NCBI GenBank assembly: GCA_001774455.1 | Contig: MFAC01000027.1 | Location: 1-21,242, forward strand | Origin: Candidatus Campbellbacteria bacterium RIFCSPLOWO2_02_35_12 | GTDB taxonomy: Bacteria; Patescibacteriota; Minisyncoccia; Phycocordibacterales; UBA2163 | Direction: 5' to 3' | Length of the DNA stretch: 21,242 bases | In this document: in pieces, positions 1 to 7,198 of the stretch | How the letters are laid out: every line of letters begins with the position of its first letter | How positions within the stretch are numbered: position 1 is the stretch's first letter | Position numbers and translations under genes: made by a program | Notes under the pieces: model-generated | The model's input: the letters and a program-made list of their open reading frames with translations, nothing else | Told to the model about the DNA's origin: nothing | Database searches by the model: none

Positions 1-90
1 TTATTGCTTTCAACTCCGAAAGGCGTGTTAACGGGAGAGGAGGCGCGTAAAAATAAAGTCGGAGGCGAAGCATTATTCAAAATATGGTAA
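1..90 (+). CDS. rpsH: 30S ribosomal protein S8, C-terminal end (partial)
   Basis: The first 29 codons of the window are open in frame 1 and end at TAA (88-90). The peptide contains STPKGVLTGEEARKN and ends VGGEALFKIW, which matches the conserved C-terminus of S8 (family pattern S..KGVMT..EA.....GGE.L...W). S8 binds helix 21 of 16S rRNA early in 30S assembly. The gene runs off the left edge, so only the tail is visible. Its position just before rplF fits the standard spc operon order S14-S8-L6-L18-S5. A 104-bp palindromic repeat lies between it and rplF. Confidence 0.9.
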   Translation, partial: LLLSTPKGVLTGEEARKNKVGGEALFKIW

Positions 91-166
91 ACAGAATACG
101 AATTTATAACGATAAAATTTTTAGTTTTGATATTATTTAGAAATCAGAATTTATAATTTAATACCA

Positions 167-270
167 TGAATTACGAAATGCAAAAATTTAGGTCCTTGAA
201 TCGCAAAACCTTTTTATCTTTTAAATATTTTTGCTCAAATAGACCGTAAATTTTTGTATTTCGTAATTCA
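167..270 (+). repeat. 104-bp palindromic repeat, copy 1 (core orientation A)
   Basis: Begins TGAATTACGAAATGC and ends GTATTTCGTAATTCA. The core reads GGTCCTTGAATCGC toward AATAGACC (orientation A). Outer bases are ATACCA on the left and AGAAT on the right. The element separates rpsH from rplF inside the ribosomal operon and ends 17 nt before the rplF ATG. Confidence 0.93.
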
Positions 271-287
271 AGAATTAATAATATATT

Positions 288-824
288 ATGAGCCGTATAG
301 GCAAACAACAAATCAATATTCCGGAAAAAACAGAAGTTAGATTTTTTGACGGGGTCTTTTTCGTGAAAGGACCTCTTGGAGAATTAAGTCGCGTGTTTAA
401 ACCGGATATTGTCATAAAAATTGAAGACAAACAAATTACGCTTAAACCGATTAAAATCACAAATAATTCAAATATGCTTTGGGGGACTTATGCGTCGCAT
501 ATTGTAAATATGCTTAAAGGTGTTAATGAACCATTCACAAAAAAACTTTTGATTGAAGGTATCGGATATAAAGTGGAAAAAACAGGAGAAGTTATTGCGC
601 TTAATGTCGGCTTTTCACATCAGGTTAAGATAACAATCCCAAAAGGACTTACCGTATCCGTTGAGAAAAATACGATAAGCATTTCAGGTTCCGACAAAGA
701 AAGCGTCGGACAGTTCGCGGCAAAGATACGGGCAATAAAGAAACCGGAGCCATATAAAGGAAAGGGTATTAGATATGAGGATGAAGTCGTAAGAAGAAAA
801 CAAGGCAAAAGAGCGGTAACATAA
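288..824 (+). CDS. rplF: 50S ribosomal protein L6
   Basis: This 178-residue protein starts MSRIGKQQINIP, the usual L6 start, and carries the C-terminal signature PEPYKGKGIRYEDEVVRRKQGK (about residues 151-173). L6 has two tandem alpha/beta domains and binds 23S rRNA near the sarcin-ricin loop, where translation factors dock. Length is normal for the family. No Shine-Dalgarno is visible before the ATG; the leader is AT-only. The gene follows palindromic repeat copy 1 by 17 nt and precedes rplR by 79 nt, a gap containing two overlapping hairpin options. Confidence 0.97.
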   Translation: MSRIGKQQINIPEKTEVRFFDGVFFVKGPLGELSRVFKPDIVIKIEDKQITLKPIKITNNSNMLWGTYASHIVNMLKGVNEPFTKKLLIEGIGYKVEKTGEVIALNVGFSHQVKITIPKGLTVSVEKNTISISGSDKESVGQFAAKIRAIKKPEPYKGKGIRYEDEVVRRKQGKRAVT

Positions 825-841
825 ACAAATTAAATAAAGCC

Positions 842-880
842 ATAAAGTAATAAATTTTATTTATTACAAAATTACTTTAT
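842..880 (+). promoter_or_regulatory. Two mutually exclusive hairpins between rplF and rplR
   Basis: ATAAAGTAAT (842-851) pairs perfectly with ATTACTTTAT (871-880). The nested GTAATAAA (847-854) pairs with TTTATTAC (860-867). Since 847-851 is used by both stems, only one can form at a time. Stems are AT-only and there is no U-tract. Function unknown; an attenuator or processing site is possible, and so is chance in AT-rich DNA. Confidence 0.35.
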
Positions 881-903
881 TAATTTATAAATCCAAAGCA
901 ATT

Positions 904-1254
904 ATGAATAAAATAAATAAAAAAATACAAAAAAGACAAAGAAGACATAAAAAAATCAGAGTTAAAATCTCTGGTGATAAAAACAGACCGCGTATATCTT
1001 TTTTTAAATCAAATAAACATATTTATATACAGCTTATTGACGATGAAAACGGCAAAACTATTTTTGGTATTTCGTCAGATGGCATAAAAGGAAAAACAAT
1101 GACGGAAAAAGCTCGCGATATGGGCAAAGTGGTCGCAAAAATGGCATTGGATAAAAAAATAAACTCTGTCGTATTTGATAGAGGAGGTTTTCTTTATTCA
1201 GGTAAAATAAAAGTTTTCGCGGACAGTGCGAGAGAAAATGGACTTAAATTTTAA
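904..1254 (+). CDS. rplR: 50S ribosomal protein L18
   Basis: This 116-residue protein has the L18 pattern: a basic N-terminus (RQRRHKKIRVKISGDKNRPRISFFKSNKHIYIQLIDD, residues about 12-48), the central A..VG/K..A segment (ARDMGKVVAKMALDKKI) and the C-terminal VVFDRGGFLYSGKIKVFADSARENGLKF. L18 binds 5S rRNA with L5 in the central protuberance. Length is typical. Placement between rplF and rpsE is canonical. No Shine-Dalgarno is visible. The stop lies 8 nt before the rpsE ATG, so the two are co-transcribed. Confidence 0.97.
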   Translation: MNKINKKIQKRQRRHKKIRVKISGDKNRPRISFFKSNKHIYIQLIDDENGKTIFGISSDGIKGKTMTEKARDMGKVVAKMALDKKINSVVFDRGGFLYSGKIKVFADSARENGLKF

Positions 1255-1262
1255 TATAAAAA

Positions 1263-1844
1263 ATGATTGACAAAAAAAACAATAAAGAAATAAAAGATTC
1301 ATTAACAAATAATAAAAAACCGCCAGTTCAGGATACTTTTAAAAGATTTGAAAAAAATGAAAGACAAAGACCAAAAAACAAAAAAAGCAGACCTTCTAGA
1401 CGCGCCACTAAAGTTCGTTCTGAATTTGACCAAAAAATAATAAGTATTAGAAGAGTTACTCGTGTTGTTGCCGGAGGAAGAAGATTTAGTTTTTCCGTAG
1501 TGTTGATTTCCGGAAATAGGAAAGGTTCCGTGGGTATTGGTATAGGAAAAGCGTCGGACACATCGCTTGCTATTGAAAAAGCGACAAGAGATGCGAAAAA
1601 GAGTATGATAAAAGTGCCTTTGGATAAAAATATGATGATTGCGTATGATGTTAGCGCGAAATATAGCGCGTCTATAGTTTCAATTATTCCATCTCCTGAA
1701 AAAGGGCTTGTTGCCGGAAGTTCTGTAAAAAATGTGCTGGAACTTGCCGGAATAAAAAATGTAACGACAAAAATGCTCTCTCGTAGCAAAAACAAGTTGA
1801 ATAATGCCAGAGCGGCGATAGAAGCTCTCAAACAGCTTAATTAG
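1263..1844 (+). CDS. rpsE: 30S ribosomal protein S5
   Basis: This 193-residue protein has the S5 N-terminal dsRBD-like fold (IISIRRVTRVVAGGRRFSFSVVLISGNRKGSVGIGIGKASD, about residues 60-100) and the C-terminal domain (PSPEKGLVAGSSVKNVLELAGIKNVTTKMLSRSKNKLNNARAAIEALKQL). S5 sits near the mRNA entry tunnel and affects decoding accuracy. About 50 extra residues at the N-terminus, rich in K, R, N and D, precede the conserved domain; E. coli S5 is about 166 residues. The next gene is L15, with no rpmD (L30) in the 76-nt gap. Confidence 0.97.
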   Translation: MIDKKNNKEIKDSLTNNKKPPVQDTFKRFEKNERQRPKNKKSRPSRRATKVRSEFDQKIISIRRVTRVVAGGRRFSFSVVLISGNRKGSVGIGIGKASDTSLAIEKATRDAKKSMIKVPLDKNMMIAYDVSAKYSASIVSIIPSPEKGLVAGSSVKNVLELAGIKNVTTKMLSRSKNKLNNARAAIEALKQLN

Positions 1845-1920
1845 TTTATGATTCAAAAAATAAACAAAAAAATTATGGAGATTTATATATTTTAATCATT
1901 CGCTAATTCATTTAATTATT

Positions 1921-2364
1921 ATGCAATTACATCAATTACAAAGAAATAAAAAAGCCAGAAAGGGCATTCGTGTTGGTCGTGGCGGAAAACGCGGTAAAAC
2001 ATCAGGAAGAGGAACTAAAGGACAAAAGGCGCGCGCCGGCCATAGGATTCGCCCTGAGATTCGCGATGCCATAAAAAAACTCCCTAAACGGAGAGGATAT
2101 AGATTTAATCCGATAGGCGAGAAAGCGAAGCCGATTAATCTTGCGTCCATAGAAATTAAATTTTCAGACGGAGAACAAGTAAATCCAAAAACTTTAATTA
2201 AAAAAGGCATTATAAACATACACAAAGGACAAATTCCTAAAATTAAAATACTTGGTTCCGGAGATTTCTCAAAAAAAGTAAATGTTTCGGGATGTATGAT
2301 TTCAAAAAGCGCGAAAGAAAAAATTGAGAAAGCGGGTGGAGCGGTTAAATCTGAAAAAAATTAA
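1921..2364 (+). CDS. rplO: 50S ribosomal protein L15
   Basis: This 147-residue protein shows the glycine- and basic-rich N-terminus of L15 (RKGIRVGRGGKRGKTSGRGTKGQKARAG, about residues 14-41), a middle RRGYRFNPIGEKAKPINLASIE, and the conserved end CMISKSAKEKIEKAGGAVK. The N-terminal tail threads into 23S rRNA during late 50S assembly. Length is normal. The gene sits 76 nt after rpsE and 69 nt before secY. The L30 gene usually found before rplO is missing. Confidence 0.96.
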   Translation: MQLHQLQRNKKARKGIRVGRGGKRGKTSGRGTKGQKARAGHRIRPEIRDAIKKLPKRRGYRFNPIGEKAKPINLASIEIKFSDGEQVNPKTLIKKGIINIHKGQIPKIKILGSGDFSKKVNVSGCMISKSAKEKIEKAGGAVKSEKN

Positions 2365-2433
2365 ATTCTAATTTATTAAAAAAATAAATCACGGAAGAAA
2401 TAAATCCTAATAAATTATAAATTATAAAATAAA

Positions 2434-3705
2434 ATGACAAATTTTTTAGCAAAACTAAATTTGATTTTCAAGGACAAAATCCTTCGCGAGAGAATATTTT
2501 TTGTGTTTATTATACTTGCTTTATTTAGATTACTGGCGGTTATTCCAATCCCAGGAATTGATATTTTTCAATTAGAGCAATTTTTTTCAAACAATCAATT
2601 TTTAGGACTTCTTAATATTTTCTCAGGCGGTGGTCTGTCAAATCTTTCAATCGTTATGCTTGGCGTGGCTCCATACATCACTGGTTCAATTATTATGCAG
2701 CTTCTTACGATAATGTCCCCAAAATTAAAAGCTATTTATCAGGAGGAAGGCGAAGCTGGTAGAAAGAAATTCAGTCAGTATTCCAGATTGTTATCTATTC
2801 CGCTTGCTCTTATGCAGGGTTTCGCTTTTATTCTTCTTCTGACAAAGCAGGGGATAGTTCCAGACCTCGGTATGTTTAGTTTGATTACGAATGTGATTGT
2901 TATAGCGGCGGGGTCCGTTCTTCTGATGTGGCTTGGCGAGCTTATAACAGAGTTTGGTATCGGGAACGGAGTCTCGCTTATTATTTTCGCGGGCATAGTG
3001 GCAGGTCTTCCAAATACGATAAATCAGCTTATCTTTACTTTTAATGTGTCGCAAATACCTCTTTATTTAGGGTTTATAGCGGTGGGACTTTTAATTACAG
3101 CAGGGGTTGTGGTGGTTACGGAGGCGGAACGACCAATACCTATAACTTATGCGAAAAGAGTTAGAGGGATGAAAGTTTATGGCGGTATTTCCACATATTT
3201 ACCTTTGAGAGTCAATCAAGCGGGCGTGATACCGATTATTTTTGCGCTTTCAATATTATTATTTCCTCAAATGATTCTTAATTTTATCGCGAATATAAAC
3301 AGTCAATTTATTGTTTCAATATCCAATTTTATACTCGGTGTATTAGAAAATGGCTGGGTGTACGCTGGACTTTATTTTATGCTTGTATTTTTATTTACAT
3401 ATTTTTACACAGCTGTTACTTTTGACCCCGATTCAATCGCCACAAATCTGCAGAAAAGCGGAGCGTTTGTTCCTGGTGTAAGACCTGGCAGAAACACATC
3501 GGAATATATAGGAAAGATTTTAACTCGTATTACTTTAGTCGGAGCTATTTTCTTAGGCGTTATCGCAATTCTTCCGCTTGGTATGCAGGCGATTACAGGT
3601 ATTACCGCCCTTGCCATAGGAGGCACGGCGCTTTTAATAGCTGTATCAGTTGTTATTGACTTGATACGAAAAATTGAAGCGCAAATCTCAATGAGAGAAT
3701 ACTAA
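2434..3705 (+). CDS. secY: Protein translocase subunit SecY
   Basis: This 423-residue polytopic membrane protein is the pore subunit of the SecYEG channel. The N-terminus (KLNLIFKDKILRERIFFVFIILALFRLLAVIPIPGID) leads into TM1 and the plug region. Further signatures are GGGLSNLSIVMLGVAPYITGSIIMQLL (TM2), EEGEAGRKKFSQYSR, the C4 loop RVRGMKVYGGISTYLPLRVNQAGVIPIIFA, and the C5 loop FDPDSIATNLQKSGAFVPGVRPGRNTSEYI, which contacts SecA and the ribosome. About ten hydrophobic segments can be seen. It is the usual last gene of the spc operon. Repeat copy 2 lies downstream, before adk. Confidence 0.98.
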   Translation: MTNFLAKLNLIFKDKILRERIFFVFIILALFRLLAVIPIPGIDIFQLEQFFSNNQFLGLLNIFSGGGLSNLSIVMLGVAPYITGSIIMQLLTIMSPKLKAIYQEEGEAGRKKFSQYSRLLSIPLALMQGFAFILLLTKQGIVPDLGMFSLITNVIVIAAGSVLLMWLGELITEFGIGNGVSLIIFAGIVAGLPNTINQLIFTFNVSQIPLYLGFIAVGLLITAGVVVVTEAERPIPITYAKRVRGMKVYGGISTYLPLRVNQAGVIPIIFALSILLFPQMILNFIANINSQFIVSISNFILGVLENGWVYAGLYFMLVFLFTYFYTAVTFDPDSIATNLQKSGAFVPGVRPGRNTSEYIGKILTRITLVGAIFLGVIAILPLGMQAITGITALAIGGTALLIAVSVVIDLIRKIEAQISMREY

Positions 3706-3751
3706 TGATAAGTTGAAAGTTATAAAGTCCATAAAGTTTGTAAAACTACTG

Positions 3752-3855
3752 TGAATTACGAAACGCAAAAATTTATGGTCTATTTGAGCAAAAACATTTA
3801 GAAGACAAAGAGATTTTGCGACCCGAGGACCTAAATTTTTGCGTTTCGTAATTCA
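3752..3855 (-). repeat. 104-bp palindromic repeat, copy 2 (core orientation B, outer bases like A)
   Basis: Arms start TGAATTACGAAACGC and end GCGTTTCGTAATTCA, so the C:G change in the arm is matched on both sides. The core reads ATGGTCTATTTGAGC, the reverse complement of the copy 3 core with only a few differences. The bases outside (CTACTG left, AGATA right) match the outer bases of A-oriented copies. The element lies between secY and adk, 128 nt before adk. Confidence 0.93.
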
Positions 3856-3983
3856 AGATAAAACTAACCAAAAAAGCTAATACAGCCATAAGCTAATTTG
3901 TTCGTTAATGGTTTAATTTTTAAACTATAAGTGACAGAGGTACGCTTGCCGATTTGTTGGCAATGCTTCATACTTAATAATAT

Positions 3984-4580
3984 ATGATACCTTATACATT
4001 TATACTCTACGGATGTTCAGGTTCAGGCAAGGGAACACAGGCGGATTTGCTTATAAAATATCTGAAAAAAGAAGACCCTAAAAGAAAAGTCCTCTATATA
4101 CAGACCGGCCAGAAATTCAGGGACTTTGTTAAACTTGATTATTACACAAGCAAGCGCGCCGAGAAAATTATAAATACAGGACAGCTTATGCCTGCTTTTC
4201 TGCCTATATGGATTTGGACCGATTTTTTGATAAAAAATTTGGAAGAAGATGAACATATAATATTTGACGGACTCGTGCGCCGTAGGGATGAAGCGCCGAT
4301 TTTTGATGGAGCTATGAAATTTTACGATAGAAAAATGCCTTATATAATTCTTCTCAATGTCAGCGAAGAATGGGCGACAAAGCGGCTTACTGAAAGAGGA
4401 AGGGAAGACGATAAAGCGGAGGAGATAAGAAAGAGGATTGACTGGTATCACACCGATGTAATTCCAACCATTGATTTTTTTAGAAACAATCCCGATTATA
4501 ATTTTTTGGATATTAATGGAGAACAAACCATAGAGGAGGTGCATAAAGAAATAGTTGATAAGCTAAAAATAAAATATTGA
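3984..4580 (+). CDS. adk: Adenylate kinase
   Basis: This 198-residue protein is an adenylate kinase-type NMP kinase (ATP + AMP to 2 ADP). The P-loop GCSGSGKGT is at residues 10-18. FDGLVRRRDEA (94-104) replaces the usual FDGFPR...QA, with the arginine shifted but present. TERGREDD (136-143) is the arginine/aspartate motif after the LID. The LID is short with no zinc-binding cysteines. Its place between secY and map is the standard order. No Shine-Dalgarno is present; the leader is AT-rich. The relaxed FDG motif leaves some chance of another NMP specificity, but the context favours adk. Confidence 0.9.
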   Translation: MIPYTFILYGCSGSGKGTQADLLIKYLKKEDPKRKVLYIQTGQKFRDFVKLDYYTSKRAEKIINTGQLMPAFLPIWIWTDFLIKNLEEDEHIIFDGLVRRRDEAPIFDGAMKFYDRKMPYIILLNVSEEWATKRLTERGREDDKAEEIRKRIDWYHTDVIPTIDFFRNNPDYNFLDINGEQTIEEVHKEIVDKLKIKY

Positions 4581-4591
4581 AGTAAAAATTT

Positions 4592-4617
4592 ATTTCATAC
4601 GATATATCGTATGAAAT
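4592..4617 (+). promoter_or_regulatory. 26-bp perfect palindrome before map
   Basis: Two 11-nt arms, ATTTCATACGA and TCGTATGAAAT, surround a TATA centre with no mismatch. It lies in the short gap between adk and map and ends 3 nt before the GGAG of map. It could be an operator-like dyad or a translation-controlling hairpin. It lacks a U-tract, so it is not a standard terminator. Confidence 0.5.
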
Positions 4618-4632
4618 TGAGGAGAAATGACA

Positions 4633-5403
4633 ATGATTAAAACAAAAAGAGAAATTGAAATTATGCGCGAAGGAGGAAAACGACTTGCCGAGATTTTGCA
4701 AAAAGTTTCAAGTGAGGCGAGGGTGAAGATTAATGTGTCTGTTTTGAATACTTTTGCCGAAAAACTTATAAGAGCAGGCGGAGATAAGCCGGCATTTTTA
4801 AATTACAAACCCGAAGGCGCGGGCCGTCCGTATCCCGCCACTCTTTGTGTTTCCATAAATGATGAAATTGTTCATGGTATTCCCAATGAAGAGACGAAAA
4901 TCCTACGGGAAGGAGATATTGTCGGGCTTGATTTGGGATTAGAGCACAGAGGATTGTTTTTAGATATGGCAGTTACGATTCCGATAGGCAAGGTAAGCAA
5001 AGAAGACCAAAAACTTATAAATATGACAAAAGAAGCGCTTGAAGTTGGTATAAAAGCGGCGAAAGGTGGAAATAAAATCGGAGACATAGGTTATGCCATA
5101 GAACGATTTGTAAAGAAATGCGGTTATAATATGCCTTATGAACTTGGTGGACACGGTATTGGATATAAAGTAGCGGAAAAACCGTATGTTCCGAATAGAG
5201 GCAAAAAAAACACAGGAGAGAAATTAAAAGCGGGAATGGTATTGGCGCTTGAGCCGATGCTGAATAAAGGTGATGCCGATATAATACTTATGGATGATGA
5301 TTATACATATAAAACAGCGAATGGTTCGCGAAGCGCTCATTTTGAACATACGATTTTGATTACAGACAGCGAGGCGGAAGTGTTGACGAAAAATATACCA
5401 TAG
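4633..5403 (+). CDS. map: Methionine aminopeptidase, type I
   Basis: This removes the initiator methionine from new proteins. From ATG 4633 it has 256 residues, and all five metal ligands are visible: D100 (GLDLG), D111 (FLDMA), H174 (GGHGIG), E207 (LEPML) and E238 (HFEHT). H81 in VHGIP is the usual substrate-side histidine. An in-frame ATG at 4627 lies only 2 nt from the GGAG at 4621-4624, while ATG 4633 lies 8 nt away, so 4633 is preferred. A clear Shine-Dalgarno is unusual in this window. The gene follows adk, as in the standard cluster, and is followed by repeat copy 3. Confidence 0.95.
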   Translation: MIKTKREIEIMREGGKRLAEILQKVSSEARVKINVSVLNTFAEKLIRAGGDKPAFLNYKPEGAGRPYPATLCVSINDEIVHGIPNEETKILREGDIVGLDLGLEHRGLFLDMAVTIPIGKVSKEDQKLINMTKEALEVGIKAAKGGNKIGDIGYAIERFVKKCGYNMPYELGGHGIGYKVAEKPYVPNRGKKNTGEKLKAGMVLALEPMLNKGDADIILMDDDYTYKTANGSRSAHFEHTILITDSEAEVLTKNIP

Positions 5404-5408
5404 TACTG

Positions 5409-5512
5409 TGAATTACGAAACGCAAAAATTTAGGTCCTCGGGTCGCAAAATCTCTTTGTCTTCTAAATGTTTTTGCTCAACCAGACCATAAATTTTTGTG
5501 TTTCGTAATTCA
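5409..5512 (+). repeat. 104-bp palindromic repeat, copy 3 (core orientation A)
   Basis: Begins TGAATTACGAAACGC and ends TGTTTCGTAATTCA. Core AGGTCCTCGGGTCGC to CCAGACCA is orientation A. Outer bases are GTACTG on the left and AGATT on the right. The left edge is 5 nt after the map stop. The right edge coincides with the broken 5' end of the toxin-like remnant at 5509-5691. Confidence 0.93.
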
Positions 5513-5691
5513 AGATTATTTTTATAAAAAATCGGCAAGACGAACGTTTGCAAGTACACAAACTTCACGGCAAATTAAGGGGTCTTTACAGTATTAATGT
5601 TGCAGGCGAGATTAGAGCGATTTTTGATGAAATAGTTTCAAACAAGGTTGAATTTGTAGCGATAGGGTCGCATAACGCTTTGCATTTTTGA
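5509..5691 (+). pseudogene. Truncated RelE/YafQ-like toxin remnant
   Basis: A reading frame opens just after an in-frame TAA (5506-5508) inside repeat copy 3 and ends at TGA 5689-5691. It has no plausible start codon. The translation contains VHKLHGKLRGLYSINVAGEI, then RAIFDE, then VEFVAIGSHNALHF. This matches the C-terminal two thirds of RelE/StbE/YafQ-type mRNA interferases (HKL.G...G.YSI.I.G..RA.F......V.FV.IG.H...Y). Such toxins are usually about 85-95 residues, so the N-terminal helices are missing, replaced by the repeat end. No antitoxin gene is visible nearby. Recognition rests on these motifs by eye. Confidence 0.7.
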
Positions 5692-5715
5692 TTTTAAAAT
5701 AATACTTAATATAAT
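5688..5715 (+). promoter_or_regulatory. Promoter for the HExxH protein gene, probably leaderless
   Basis: TTGATT (5688-5693), a 16-nt spacer, then a perfect TATAAT (5710-5715). The ATG at 5723 follows after exactly 7 nt, so transcription should begin at or next to the start codon. No Shine-Dalgarno is present. The -35 box overlaps the stop codon of the toxin remnant. Confidence 0.6.
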
Positions 5716-5722
5716 ATTAAAT

Positions 5723-6943
5723 ATGGAGAGATTTAATTTTAATAAAGAGCAAAATAGTGCTGAGGATTTTACCAAAAATAAAAGTAGATTAGTGGAAGAT
5801 AGTAGTGAAATGGAAAGAAAAGAAAAAATAGAAGACATACAAAATAAAGAAAGAGAATTTTTAGGAAGAATTAAAGAATACGCGCGAAATGCTTTTCATT
5901 CTATATACAGGGAGTACGAAAAGAATTTCAAAAAAACACTGCGCGCGGTCACTTTGGCGACCATACTTTCAATCCCCATTGGAGAAAAAGCGTTTGCGGA
6001 GAGAGAAGAAAAACTTTCCAAAGAGTCAACTGTCGCAATGGTGCAAATAGATAAAGAAGCAATAAAAGAAGACGTGGAAATGCAAAAATCTATTATAGAG
6101 CAGAAAGAACTCATAAAAGAAAAGTATGACCAAAAGATTTTTATTGGAGAAGGCTTTTCTCTTGAGGAATTGCAAGATTTTAAAGACGCATTAGAAGAAA
6201 TTAAGACATTTTCTCCAGATAAATTTAATGAATTAAAAATAATCCTTGTAAAGGCGGATACTGATTTATTTAGTATGAAAGCAATTCTGAACTTCTGTGA
6301 GAAATTTGACACAATAAAAGATATTGAATTAAAAAGAGATCTCGATAAAAAATCTGATAATATTGGTTTTATAAAAGAATTATTAAGATTAGAAGAAGAA
6401 ATTAACGCTCAGGATAAAACAAACATTGATAATTATGATCTCATTATATGCAATCATAAAAAAAAGATAAAAAAAGATCTAATAAAAAGGGATAGATTTA
6501 TGGATTGGTATACAGTTAGAGTGAGTGGGGGAGTGGCTAGTATACAAGAGAAAGATAGTTATAAAAATACATATATACATGAGTTAAGTCATTTAATAAC
6601 ATTAAATGATAAGAGTATTTATAAAGAATTAGCTGATAAATTTAAAGAGATAAATAAGAAGACAGATGGACATATAATGACAGTATTTATAGAGAGCATG
6701 AACGTCTGTATAAAAAGATATCCGGGATTTGTGAGTGTTTTTGCTGGAGAAGGAGGTCAAGGAGGCATAATACCTCGTTACCCTTATGAATATAAATACA
6801 ACGAGAGGAATAACACTTATGAAGATACCGCGGAAACCCTTACTTATATGATAAAAGATTATCATTATGCGGACGATGACCCGATTGTTCAGGAAAAAAT
6901 TAAAGCAATCAAAGATTTTTTAAATGAAAAAACAAATGACTGA
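5723..6943 (+). CDS. Putative membrane-anchored zinc metallopeptidase-like protein (HExxH)
   Basis: This 406-residue protein has no family I can name. Residues 1-70 are charged and probably cytoplasmic. Residues 72-92 (LRAVTLATILSIPIGEKAFA) form one hydrophobic segment, either a membrane anchor or an internal signal sequence with a possible cleavage after AFA. Residues 95-260 are charged and helical. HELSH at 286-290 is an HExxH zinc motif, and EDTAETLTYMI (367-377) offers glutamates E367/E371 as a possible third ligand, as in gluzincins. Start ATG 5723 is set by a TATAAT 7 nt upstream. It overlaps the next small gene. Activity is inferred from the motif only. Confidence 0.65.
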   Translation: MERFNFNKEQNSAEDFTKNKSRLVEDSSEMERKEKIEDIQNKEREFLGRIKEYARNAFHSIYREYEKNFKKTLRAVTLATILSIPIGEKAFAEREEKLSKESTVAMVQIDKEAIKEDVEMQKSIIEQKELIKEKYDQKIFIGEGFSLEELQDFKDALEEIKTFSPDKFNELKIILVKADTDLFSMKAILNFCEKFDTIKDIELKRDLDKKSDNIGFIKELLRLEEEINAQDKTNIDNYDLIICNHKKKIKKDLIKRDRFMDWYTVRVSGGVASIQEKDSYKNTYIHELSHLITLNDKSIYKELADKFKEINKKTDGHIMTVFIESMNVCIKRYPGFVSVFAGEGGQGGIIPRYPYEYKYNERNNTYEDTAETLTYMIKDYHYADDDPIVQEKIKAIKDFLNEKTND

Positions 6944-7196
6944 AATTAAAATAAAAAACTTTCTTGATGATATAAAAATCAGCCATGACGCCAAAGATTT
7001 TTGGACGCGTATAGCGGGTAAACTATCTCCTGAAGAAATTGAGGCGTTTATTATTCTTAAAAAGGAAAATCCGCAAGATTTAGTCAGAGCGATTGAGATA
7101 TTGATGCGAAGAGAGAAAGCTTTGTTGGGGAAAGACACCAAAACATTAAAAGAAATTTTTGAAGAAGAGAAGAATATGTTTAAAGACCTAATATAA
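6924..7196 (+). CDS. Small hypothetical protein overlapping the HExxH gene
   Basis: A 90-residue, charged, mostly helical protein with no signal peptide, membrane segment or motif I recognise. It contains LSPEEIEAFIILKKENPQDLVRAIEILMRREKALL and an acidic/basic tail. It overlaps the end of the preceding gene by 20 nt from ATG 6924, or 8 nt if ATG 6936 is used, which suggests translational coupling and a shared transcript. A TATAAT for the next gene starts 2 nt after its stop. It may act with the HExxH protein, for example as a cytoplasmic partner, but nothing in the sequence proves this. Confidence 0.6.
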   Translation: MKKQMTEIKIKNFLDDIKISHDAKDFWTRIAGKLSPEEIEAFIILKKENPQDLVRAIEILMRREKALLGKDTKTLKEIFEEEKNMFKDLI

Positions 7197-7198
7197 GA

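Noticed and set aside
1328..1831. 167-codon open frame on the minus strand
   Set aside because: It lies wholly inside rpsE, whose S5 motifs are unmistakable; the opposite frame has no family pattern.
3946..3963. TTGCC/GGCAA inverted repeat before adk as a terminator or switch
   Set aside because: Only a 5-bp stem with an 8-nt loop and no U-tract; too weak to call.
4023..4544. 173-codon open frame on the minus strand
   Set aside because: It is antisense to adk, which has a P-loop and the other kinase motifs; no sign of coding in the opposite frame.
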